Positions 18,454 to 25,819 of a stretch of DNA of 64,000 bases are shown in pieces (the stretch's first letter is position 1; every line of letters begins with the position of its first letter). A program made the translations under genes and the position numbers. The notes beneath the pieces were generated by a model. That model saw nothing but the letters and a program-made list of their open reading frames with translations. It had not been told where the DNA came from and did no database searches. Source of the stretch: Methanolobus vulcani (GTDB lineage: Archaea > Halobacteriota > Methanosarcinia > Methanosarcinales > Methanosarcinaceae); contig NZ_VIAQ01000015.1 of assembly GCF_006546655.1 (NCBI RefSeq), forward strand, positions 1 through 64,000. The letters run 5' to 3'.

Positions 18454-19743
18454 ATGAAGAACGGACAAAAAATAATCCTTTGTGTAGGGATATTTTTTGC
18501 ATATATTATTATGTTTGCAGGGACTGCTGCAGCAGATTACAATCCACTTATAATATCAAAGACTGATGGGTGCGATCAAATCGAGCAAGGCGAATCCCTT
18601 CTTTACGAGATTTCCTTTGAAAATCCCAATGGACAGGAAGTAAGTGATGTGATCATTACCGATACTCTTCCTGCTGGTGTGACATTTGTAGATGCCACTG
18701 CTGATGGTAAATGTTCAGATGGTGTTGTTACGTGGAATATAGGTACAATGTCTGCATCTGAATATGATACCGTTTCAGTAACCGTGCAGGTCGATTCTAA
18801 TACAACTGGTAATCTGGTTAACACCGCAGAAATCGAATGCAATGAAAGTGAACAAATAAGCATATGTGAGGATGAGACGGAAGTAGTAATTGTATACCTT
18901 CCACTTATAATCTCAAAGACCGATGGATACGATCAAATCGAGCAAGGCGAATCTCTTACCTACGAAATAACCTTTGAAAACCCCAATGAGCAGGAAGTAA
19001 ATGGTGTGACCATTACCGATGCACTTCCTAAAGGTGTGACCTTTGTAGATGCCACTGCTGATGGTAAATGTTCAGATGGTGTTGTTACTTGGAATAAAGG
19101 TTCAATGGCTGCATTTGAATGTGATGCCGTTTCAGTAACCGTGCAGGTTGATTCTAATACAATTGGTAATCTGGTTAACACTGCAGAAATTGAATGCAGT
19201 GAAATCGGACAAATAAGCAGATGTGAGGATGAGACGGAAGCAATTGCAATGGATTACATTATGGAAGCGATTGCAACTGACTATGTTGCGGAACCGCTGT
19301 CAGTAGCATATATTCCACTTGAGATATCAAAGACCGATGGACACGATAATGTTACTCAAGGCGAATATCTTATCTACGAAATAACCTTTGAAAATCCCAA
19401 TGAACATGAAGTAAATGGTGTGATCATTACCGATACACTTCCCAAAGGTGTGACCTTTGTAGATGCAGATGAAGGTGAATATTCAGATGGTATTGTTACT
19501 TGGGATATAGGTACAATGTCTGCATCTGACTCTGGTTCCGTTTTTGTAACTGTGGTTGTGGATTCAGATCCAAATCGTGAGCTGGTTAACTTTGCAGAGA
19601 TCAAATGCAATGAAATTAGAAAAATAAGCAGCTGTAAAGATAAGACGAAAGTACTTCCAGGAATTCCGGAATTTCCAACAATAGCAATTCCGATGGCTGC
19701 CATACTTGGTCTGGCATTCTTCTTCCAGCGTAGAAAGGATTAA
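18454..19743 (+). CDS. DUF11-repeat surface protein with PEF-CTERM anchor
   Basis: 429-aa secreted protein. The N-terminal signal peptide (residues 1-28) ends near GTAAADY. Three tandem DUF11-type beta-sandwich repeats follow, each opening with LxISKTDG and containing GVTFVDA and NTAEIEC-like segments; they cover about residues 29-145, 150-265 and 287-405. Repeats 1 and 2 share long identical DNA stretches, so they are recent copies. The C-terminus has PEF (in IPEFPTIAIP), a hydrophobic helix and QRRKD, the PEF-CTERM signal recognised by an archaeosortase. The protein is thus expected at the cell surface. A strong RBS AGGTGGTG precedes the ATG. Confidence 0.88.
   Translation: MKNGQKIILCVGIFFAYIIMFAGTAAADYNPLIISKTDGCDQIEQGESLLYEISFENPNGQEVSDVIITDTLPAGVTFVDATADGKCSDGVVTWNIGTMSASEYDTVSVTVQVDSNTTGNLVNTAEIECNESEQISICEDETEVVIVYLPLIISKTDGYDQIEQGESLTYEITFENPNEQEVNGVTITDALPKGVTFVDATADGKCSDGVVTWNKGSMAAFECDAVSVTVQVDSNTIGNLVNTAEIECSEIGQISRCEDETEAIAMDYIMEAIATDYVAEPLSVAYIPLEISKTDGHDNVTQGEYLIYEITFENPNEHEVNGVIITDTLPKGVTFVDADEGEYSDGIVTWDIGTMSASDSGSVFVTVVVDSDPNRELVNFAEIKCNEIRKISSCKDKTKVLPGIPEFPTIAIPMAAILGLAFFFQRRKD
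18550..19620 (+). repeat. Three tandem ~360-bp coding repeats (DUF11)
   Basis: Three direct repeats with periods of about 360 and 420 bp. The stretch around gatgccactgctgatggt occurs identically near 18690 and 19050; the third copy (near 19460) is more diverged. The spacer before the third copy has a short duplicated block near 19240-19285 that encodes two runs of the type AIAxDY. Confidence 0.85.
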
Positions 19744-19891
19744 TAATTAGTTGATTGGAGGTTTAAATCCTCCTTCTATTTTTAATTTTTACTTCCATCA
19801 TAAATCCTATTCACAAACGATGCTCTTATCTATAAGCTAATTCTTATATTAATCAGGGAGTTTAGTAAGTTGTATTTTAAAAGGTGATCGT

Positions 19892-20641
19892 TTGGCTGAA
19901 ACAGATTATGACGACAACAACGTAAAGATCATAACTACAGAGATTCAGACTGAAAATCCAGTACTTATAGAAGGTTTTCCGGGTATAGGTTTAGTTGGTA
20001 ACATTGCCAGTCAGCAGATAATAGATGAACTTAAGATGGAATATGTAGGTTCCATAGATTCCAGGCATTTTCCTCCAATAGCGGTTCTCTATGAAGGGCT
20101 GATCAACATGCCTGTCAGGATCTATGAAAGCACAGAGCATGGCATGGTAATGGTAGTCTCTGACATTCCTATCAATCCGGTAATTGCATACGATATAAGC
20201 AAAGCTCTTCTCTCATGGGCTAAGGCCATCAATGTAAAAGAGATTGTCTCTCTTGCAGGAATCGCAACCATGAGCGAGGAGAACAAAGTATTCGGTGCAG
20301 CCACTAACATGGACATGCTGGAGAGGATAAAGGACAAAGTAGAACTATTCCAGATGGGCACAATCTCAGGAATATCTGGCAGCATCATGGGTGAATGTCT
20401 TGTACGTGAGATCCCTGCCATAAGCCTTCTCGGTTCAACCATGAGCCAGAACCCTGATCCAAGGGCAGCAGCAGTAGTAATTGATGTCCTGAACTTATTA
20501 TATGACTATAAGATCAACACAGAAAGTCTCATAGAACAGGCAGAGAAGATCGAAATAGAGATGCAAAGGCTTGCGGAAGACGTAAGGACAACCGAACAGC
20601 CCACAGCAGGTGGAAGGAAAGAGTTCCCAATGTACGGGTGA
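19892..20641 (+). CDS. PAC2 family proteasome-assembly chaperone-like protein
   Basis: 249 aa of the PAC2 superfamily, represented in archaea by PbaB-type chaperones. The hallmark GFPGIGLVGNIASQQII follows the first strand, then HFPPIAVLYEG and VSDIPINP. The C-terminal ~30 residues are charged helix ending in KEFPMYG. The start is TTG 19892 with GGTGATCG just upstream; no ATG lies in the early frame. It is followed by a DUF473-like gene after four bases, so the two are probably co-transcribed. Binding to proteasome parts or use as a general chaperone is known for relatives only. Confidence 0.85.
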   Translation: MAETDYDDNNVKIITTEIQTENPVLIEGFPGIGLVGNIASQQIIDELKMEYVGSIDSRHFPPIAVLYEGLINMPVRIYESTEHGMVMVVSDIPINPVIAYDISKALLSWAKAINVKEIVSLAGIATMSEENKVFGAATNMDMLERIKDKVELFQMGTISGISGSIMGECLVREIPAISLLGSTMSQNPDPRAAAVVIDVLNLLYDYKINTESLIEQAEKIEIEMQRLAEDVRTTEQPTAGGRKEFPMYG

Positions 20642-20645
20642 TAGC

Positions 20646-21035
20646 ATGGAATATATTGCTTTAACAGGAATATCTGAGCGTGTAATCTCAGAACTGAGGC
20701 AGAACAAGCTTCTGACCATCGAGATCAGAAGTCCTCACAACTTTCTGGCAGCACTGCGCATGAACGTAGGCGACATGTTGTTCCTGACCCATACATGCCC
20801 TGAGGACCTCACGGGCGGAAGCATGGGCATAGTCACCAAGCTGGTCAGGCATCAGGTTTCAACTCACCGGGTAATGCAGAGCAGTGAATCCTTTTACGAG
20901 GAGCGTGAAACCACAAGCCTAAGACTTCAGCTTGACCCAAAATGCATTGCACGTGTCAGGAGAGTCCTGAACAACACCATCGGCGAGGTCACAAAAGTAG
21001 ATGCGGAAGAAATTCCACTCTACAATGCCAGATGA
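20646..21035 (+). CDS. DUF473-like archaeal protein
   Basis: 129 aa, compact and soluble, starting MEYIALTGISERVIS. It has a beta-rich core with the segments RSPHNFLAAL and DMLFLTHTCPEDL. The character and length match the uncharacterised methanogen family DUF473, as far as I can recall it. The chosen ATG 20646 is four bases after the PAC2 stop and is preceded by GGGTGAT. The longer reading from 20610 would overlap the previous gene without need. Function unknown. Confidence 0.7.
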   Translation: MEYIALTGISERVISELRQNKLLTIEIRSPHNFLAALRMNVGDMLFLTHTCPEDLTGGSMGIVTKLVRHQVSTHRVMQSSESFYEERETTSLRLQLDPKCIARVRRVLNNTIGEVTKVDAEEIPLYNAR

Positions 21036-21077
21036 TTATAATCAATGGAAACAATAGATCTAATACAATCGATATGA

Positions 21078-21740
21078 TCAATCAAATGTTGCAGGGATAT
21101 TTTTCAGTCCCTCTTCTATTTTTTCCAGCATGCTATATGCAATTCCAATCGGAACTTCCTCATTAGCATAGCCGCTGTGTTTTCTTGAACCCTTACACCC
21201 ATAGGAAATACCAATCCCTTCCTTCAGTACCCTTGCAGTACAATCTCCGCATATGGATGCTGCACCAATTGACCTTGAAGTAATGCCCTCTCCAAAATGA
21301 AATGCATATGCCTGTATAATTTTCATGGCACTTTCAGGTTTCAGGTAAAGCAAAAGAACATCGAACTTACCGCTATTTTTCCCAAGAGGCTCGATTTTAA
21401 TCGACCTATATTCCCTTTCGACTCTCGAAAGTGAATCAACCGCTTTCTGTGCAGTCTCCTCATCCTTATAACGATTGGACTTCAGGTAATAGTCCGCCGG
21501 ACTGTTCTCACTCACGCCAAGTATGAATTTTCCAGGCCTACATCTCTGGTCTTCTATCTGGAATGATTCTCCTTCACGTGCCAGATGAACGAGTTCACAG
21601 TAAAGCTTCTCTGATGTCTCTCCTTCTTCATCACAAAGAGAGATGCACACAGGCTCCCCTTCGTCCATAAGCGCTTCAATATTCGGGTAGCTTTGATTAT
21701 TTTGATTATTCGGATAATTTGAATCTCTGCATGGCTTCAT
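21078..21740 (-). CDS. DUF169 family protein
   Basis: 220 aa. The segments PGKFILGVSENSPADYYLKS, SIGAASICGDCTA and SYGCKGSRKHSGY are typical of DUF169 (COG2043), a family found in many anaerobes. Conserved cysteines in CGDC and YGCKGSR may bind a metal or cluster. I start at ATG 21740, four bases after the endonuclease V stop. Reading from 21806 would overlap that gene by 62 bases and add a basic tail with no family match. It is the last gene of a minus-strand run with SepRS and endonuclease V. Function unknown. Confidence 0.75.
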   Translation of the reverse strand: MKPCRDSNYPNNQNNQSYPNIEALMDEGEPVCISLCDEEGETSEKLYCELVHLAREGESFQIEDQRCRPGKFILGVSENSPADYYLKSNRYKDEETAQKAVDSLSRVEREYRSIKIEPLGKNSGKFDVLLLYLKPESAMKIIQAYAFHFGEGITSRSIGAASICGDCTARVLKEGIGISYGCKGSRKHSGYANEEVPIGIAYSMLEKIEEGLKNIPATFD

Positions 21741-21744
21741 AATC

Positions 21745-22443
21745 TCAATCCCTATCCTTCTGTTCCAGAATCTCTTTCTTAGCCTCTGCTGCGTACATAT
21801 GTGCAAGCCTTGTTGGTTCGGGTAACTTATAGCCTTTCAGGCAGTGTTTCACGATCTCAAGCGAGCTATCAACAGATACTTTGTGTCCGGGTGCCACAAT
21901 AATCGGATTGCTGCGCTTATTACTTTTCAGAAGCCAGCCAACCTGCTCACCTTCATATACAAGTTTCTGTGATTCTCCAACCTCGACAGGTGTTTCAGAA
22001 TCGCCGCAAAGAATCTTCTTGGAAACACCAATAGTCGGTATATCCATAACTGCGCCAAAATAAGTAGCCATTCCTGCCTTTGTAGGATGGTTGATGCCAC
22101 AGGAATCAAAAACTATAATGTCCGGCTTGTTCTCAAGTTCCATAAAAACAGATGCGATGGCTTTTCCTTCTCTGAAGTTCAGGTAAGTTGGGATATACGG
22201 AAAAGCAACCTTCTGCACAATGTATTTCTTTTCAATAACTTCAAGGGTATTATAGTCCAGAACAGGCATGGCACAGACGATCTTGTCATCAAAATATGCA
22301 CAGTCCACGCCTGCTATCCTGTCTATTTTTCCAAAGCCATCTTCAAGACTTAGTTTCTCGATGGCTTTGTTTTGGAGGACCCTCAGTTCCTCCAGTGTGC
22401 GTGAAGAGGGGTCGAACCAGTAATCCAGTTCGCTATTATTCAA
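21745..22443 (-). CDS. nfi: endonuclease V (deoxyinosine 3'-endonuclease)
   Basis: 232-aa nuclease cutting DNA near deoxyinosine. It shows the catalytic Asp in GVDCAYF, the wedge motif FPYIPTYLNFREG with the catalytic Glu, and the third acidic site FDSCGINHPTKAG with the His-Pro family mark. It overlaps the end of the SepRS gene by eight bases and is followed by the DUF169 gene. The length fits the archaeal enzymes. Confidence 0.93.
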   Translation of the reverse strand: MNNSELDYWFDPSSRTLEELRVLQNKAIEKLSLEDGFGKIDRIAGVDCAYFDDKIVCAMPVLDYNTLEVIEKKYIVQKVAFPYIPTYLNFREGKAIASVFMELENKPDIIVFDSCGINHPTKAGMATYFGAVMDIPTIGVSKKILCGDSETPVEVGESQKLVYEGEQVGWLLKSNKRSNPIIVAPGHKVSVDSSLEIVKHCLKGYKLPEPTRLAHMYAAEAKKEILEQKDRD

Positions 22444-24055
22444 TAGTTGCCCTCACAGTAGTGAACACAGGTCCACGGATGTCAATTTTCTTCTTCTTGC
22501 TTGTGATGAAGCGCTGTGCCAGTGGTTCAAGGCGGAAGTTAATCTCTGAAGGAACCTTCACGATTCTGACCCTTGTCTCAACTTCGCTCTCACCATTCTC
22601 TACGGCACTCTCAATATCCTTTGCTGCCTGGCAGGCAAAAGCATCAAGGAATCTGAGTCCGGTTCTTGCGGAGTGGTTTTCAAGTACCTTCTTCCATTTC
22701 TTGTTGTCAGGTACTCCAAGGATGTCGTTCTCATATGCAACGACCTCATTAAACACTGCAGGTCCACAGAGTTTAGTTTCCTCTTCCGGTTCGATAACTG
22801 AGACTTTCACAGTCTTTCCATTGATAGTTCCTTCCCATGCAGGGAATTCACATGGACTTGGAGTTGAACCATTTTCCTCACAGACAGTCACAATAGCCTT
22901 TACAATCTCCATGCCTTCTGCGGTTTCAGGAACATTTGCAACTTTGACATTCTTTGCAAGTTCATTATCGGTCATTTTCCACTCAGAATATTGTGTGATC
23001 TGCGGGTATGTAAGTGAACGGATATCAGTTGCATCGTGGAGTATCATAGCAAGCCTTTCCACACCAAGCCCGAGGTTCATCACCGGATATGGTATATTGT
23101 ACTGTGAGAGGGCGATAGGTGAGTAAATACCGAAGGTTGCTATCTCTATCCACCCGTCGGAGTACTTTGTGTTAGAACCAACTAATTTTGGATGGTAAGC
23201 AAATACCTCTATCTGAGTGTCAGGTACGTAGTACTTGCTGCGCTTGTCGTCCGGCCTGAACATGAACTTCTCAAAACCGAACTGTGAAAGTAATCCCTGA
23301 GCCACTGCTTTTCCATGGTCGATTGTCACGTTCTCATCCATTATCACACAGGACGCAGAGTAGTATGTCATAAGACGTGCAGCATCCTCGTCCTGTTCTC
23401 TTCTGAAACAGCGATCAATTGAGAAGAAGTTAAAAGGTGGGTTCGCACGTTCGATCACAGATGAAAGACTGATAAACCATCCTGATGTCATGTGGCTTCT
23501 GAGAGTCTTCTTGGTTGCCTGTGGAATGAGTTCCTTAAATTCCGGGAAAACCTGGTCAATCATCTCAACAACGAGTGAGTCTGAGACATTGATACTGGCT
23601 GCAATCTCGGGTACAAGGTCATCTCCCTCAACGTCCCCCTTCTTGTATGCGTGAAGAACCTTCCTGATGGTCTCTATGGCTTCGTCATTCACACCACCTA
23701 ATATCTCCTTAATCTCAGCAATACGCTCGTCTGAGATGCCTACATTTGGACGTGGGAGTCCTGCAAGGTAGAAGCACCTGTCAAGGACGGCCAGTGCTTC
23801 ATGGCTGAACTGCTTGTGAACCTCTCTCTCATCAACAATGAGAGGGTTCATCATTTCCTCAAATCCCATTCTCATGTATGCATCACGAAGCTTTGAGATG
23901 GTGTCATAGACAGGGTGTGGCTTGCCGTATTTGATGGTCATGTGTGGGTACTGGTCATTCAGCGTTGACTCGCTGATGTAATCTTTACCCTTGTTCCATG
24001 CAGCATCAAAATCCTCACTTGCTGCTTTTTTAATATCATCAGGGTTGAATTTCAT
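22436..24055 (-). CDS. sepS: O-phosphoseryl-tRNA(Cys) synthetase
   Basis: Class II synthetase (539 aa) charging tRNA-Cys with phosphoserine, which SepCysS then converts to Cys-tRNA. The N-terminal segment with HMTIKYGKPHP and MGFEEMMNPLIV is family-specific. Motif 2 lies in FFSIDRCFRREQDED, and the phosphoserine site in RSHMTSGWF. Motif 3 is NLGLGVERLAM. The length and order match SepRS of methanogens and Archaeoglobus. It heads a run with endonuclease V and DUF169. The tRNA substrate is encoded at 2724-2795. Confidence 0.97.
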   Translation of the reverse strand: MKFNPDDIKKAASEDFDAAWNKGKDYISESTLNDQYPHMTIKYGKPHPVYDTISKLRDAYMRMGFEEMMNPLIVDEREVHKQFSHEALAVLDRCFYLAGLPRPNVGISDERIAEIKEILGGVNDEAIETIRKVLHAYKKGDVEGDDLVPEIAASINVSDSLVVEMIDQVFPEFKELIPQATKKTLRSHMTSGWFISLSSVIERANPPFNFFSIDRCFRREQDEDAARLMTYYSASCVIMDENVTIDHGKAVAQGLLSQFGFEKFMFRPDDKRSKYYVPDTQIEVFAYHPKLVGSNTKYSDGWIEIATFGIYSPIALSQYNIPYPVMNLGLGVERLAMILHDATDIRSLTYPQITQYSEWKMTDNELAKNVKVANVPETAEGMEIVKAIVTVCEENGSTPSPCEFPAWEGTINGKTVKVSVIEPEEETKLCGPAVFNEVVAYENDILGVPDNKKWKKVLENHSARTGLRFLDAFACQAAKDIESAVENGESEVETRVRIVKVPSEINFRLEPLAQRFITSKKKKIDIRGPVFTTVRATIE

Positions 24056-24136
24056 GTATATTCCTCGTAATATGTGTAAATATGTGATCTTTGTAATCTT
24101 GAAATTGAAATAAGCTGATCAATTCTGGCGGATCGA

Positions 24137-24766
24137 CTAATTAATTCTATTCTCAAATTCCTTCATTGCCTTTTCCAGTTTTTGCTGTCGCATAGCATTT
24201 GTAAGGTCGCCTCTGGTCTTCTCTATAATTGATCTTGTAACATCGGTCTTATGCCGGAGGCCTTTGGTCATGGCATCAGGATAGTCAAACATCATAAGTC
24301 CGTTGTATATCTCTTCCATAAGGCCCAGATACTTTTCACCTTCTTCAGGTCTGTCCTTTCTTATCAGGTCAAGGATGTGCCGTCTGAGTTCTCCGCCAAC
24401 ATCTCCAAGTCCGTTAAGATACGCCACATTGCTGACATTGAGTTCCTGAGGTCCGGGCATCTCTTTGCCTTCACCGCTGAGTATGTTGTATATCACCAGA
24501 CACTCTACAAATTCCTGCTGGGCGTGTTCCAGAAAGCCGGAATAATATATGTCTGGATGATCCGCAAGTAGTATGTTCATTTTTTCGACCATTTCCATGG
24601 CTTCGGATATCAGCGTATTTGCTTTGTCGAAATTCCTGTTATGTATGCTATACATTGCTGTCCTGCAGTTGCGCACAACGTCTCTGGAAATTGCCAGACT
24701 ACTCTCTCTTGCCCTGTCTTTTTCCTCAAAGCTGTCTTTTATGCTGCAGGATATATTGTAGATCAT
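24137..24766 (-). CDS. translin family protein
   Basis: 209 aa, mostly alpha-helical, with the translin/TRAX patterns HAQQEFVECLVIYNIL, YLNGLGDVGGELRR and NGLMMFDYPDA. Translin-family proteins form ring-shaped RNA/DNA-binding octamers; TRAX-type members are endoribonucleases. Acidic residues in QQEFVE and DVGGELRR are placed as in TRAX catalytic sites, so nuclease activity is possible but unproven. The gene lies 81 bases upstream of none in operon, between SepRS and UPF0147 on the same strand. Confidence 0.85.
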   Translation of the reverse strand: MIYNISCSIKDSFEEKDRARESSLAISRDVVRNCRTAMYSIHNRNFDKANTLISEAMEMVEKMNILLADHPDIYYSGFLEHAQQEFVECLVIYNILSGEGKEMPGPQELNVSNVAYLNGLGDVGGELRRHILDLIRKDRPEEGEKYLGLMEEIYNGLMMFDYPDAMTKGLRHKTDVTRSIIEKTRGDLTNAMRQQKLEKAMKEFENRIN

Positions 24767-24880
24767 TCCAATCCTTTAGTTCATTTACAGCTTGATATAA
24801 ACAGTTTTTCAAAAGCGTGGATAAAAACAGTGATATTTTGTTGAAATTACAAAATATCCATACTTGGAAGTTAAAAATGT

Positions 24881-24918
24881 AAAAAAAGATTAAAAAGCGA
24901 ACAATCAGATTGTTCGTT
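24881..24918 (-). terminator. Hairpin terminator after UPF0147 gene
   Basis: Perfect 8-bp stem CGAACAAT / ATTGTTCG (24898-24905, 24909-24916) with a three-base loop, directly after the stop codon at 24919. On the minus strand it is followed by T-rich sequence (the A-run at 24881-24897 on plus). Confidence 0.75.
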
Positions 24919-25185
24919 TTACTCGTCGACCGGAATGGTCTCGAGCTGGCTTGCAACATCCCATATAAGTGTTCTTGTATGAACAGGGATGTTAGGGTCG
25001 TTGCTGATATCCTCAAGAATGGATATGCTTGATGATGTCCTCAAAAAGAGTGGCTCATCCTTCTTACTTAATGTTTCCAGTATATCATTTGCAGAACGCC
25101 TGATGTTTCTTGGTACTGAATTATCATTCGCGATATATTCTAACTTCTGTTTGCATTCTTCAATGACTTGATCAAAATTTGACAT
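24919..25185 (-). CDS. UPF0147 family protein
   Basis: 88 aa, helical and soluble, with the family pattern [16 protein letters not shown] and [14 protein letters not shown], two halves that look like an internal helical repeat. This is a small conserved archaeal family of unknown role. It has a perfect terminator immediately after the stop. An RBS (AGGTGATC on the minus strand) lies just upstream of the ATG. Confidence 0.88.
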   Translation of the reverse strand: MSNFDQVIEECKQKLEYIANDNSVPRNIRRSANDILETLSKKDEPLFLRTSSSISILEDISNDPNIPVHTRTLIWDVASQLETIPVDE

Positions 25186-25301
25186 ATAGGATCACCTTGA
25201 TAAGTTTGAAATCAAAATAGGTTGCTCAATTTATCCCTAAATCATTATATTCTATAAAAAGACTTTCATTGGTATATATGTTTTGAGAAAAAGGAGATAA
25301 C

Positions 25302-25769
25302 ATGTCAAACACTGATGATGAAAATATACAAAAAATATCCCGTATGCTTGAGATTGGCGGAACAATGCTTGCACAACATTGTGCTAACTGCGGAGCTCCT
25401 CTCTTCCGCTATCAAGGGAGGGTACTATGTCCGGTCTGTGATGATGTCCGGGACCCAAGAGCAAGTATGCAGCCACCATCTTCTCCCGCAGTTGCACCTG
25501 CACCAAAAACAGAAGTTTCTCCAGTAGAAAAAAAGGAAACTCCAGTTGCGGCAGTCACTCGAAGCACACCTTTAATCTCTCCGGATGAAGAAACAACTGT
25601 AAGCCAATCCTCTTCAGTTTCAGCATCGATTCCTGAATTGGAAACATTGCTTATCAGAAAAATGGTGTCACTTGCAAGCGCAATGCAGGACGAGACAGAT
25701 GTAAGAAGATTATCTGATTATCTTGATATGATCGAGCGCTGCATGGATATCATGAATAAAATGAAGTGA
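25302..25769 (+). CDS. SSSCA1 (autoantigen p27) family zinc-ribbon protein
   Basis: 155 aa. A helical start (IQKISRMLEIGGTML) precedes a zinc ribbon CANCGAPL...CPVC. A Pro/Ser/Thr-rich linker of about 60 residues follows, then a C-terminal helix (residues ~115-155). The order matches the archaeal members of the Sjogren-scleroderma autoantigen 1 family. RBS aaggagat precedes the ATG. It is divergent from UPF0147. Function unknown. Confidence 0.85.
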   Translation: MSNTDDENIQKISRMLEIGGTMLAQHCANCGAPLFRYQGRVLCPVCDDVRDPRASMQPPSSPAVAPAPKTEVSPVEKKETPVAAVTRSTPLISPDEETTVSQSSSVSASIPELETLLIRKMVSLASAMQDETDVRRLSDYLDMIERCMDIMNKMK

Positions 25770-25819
25770 TTTGTGAGTTTAAAGTGGAATTATCCACTAC
25801 TTTTTTTTATTTGCAGTCA

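Noticed and set aside
22087-23126. Plus-strand frames across SepRS and endonuclease V
   Set aside because: They are antisense to well-conserved genes and rich in Ser/Phe/Leu, typical of shadow frames.
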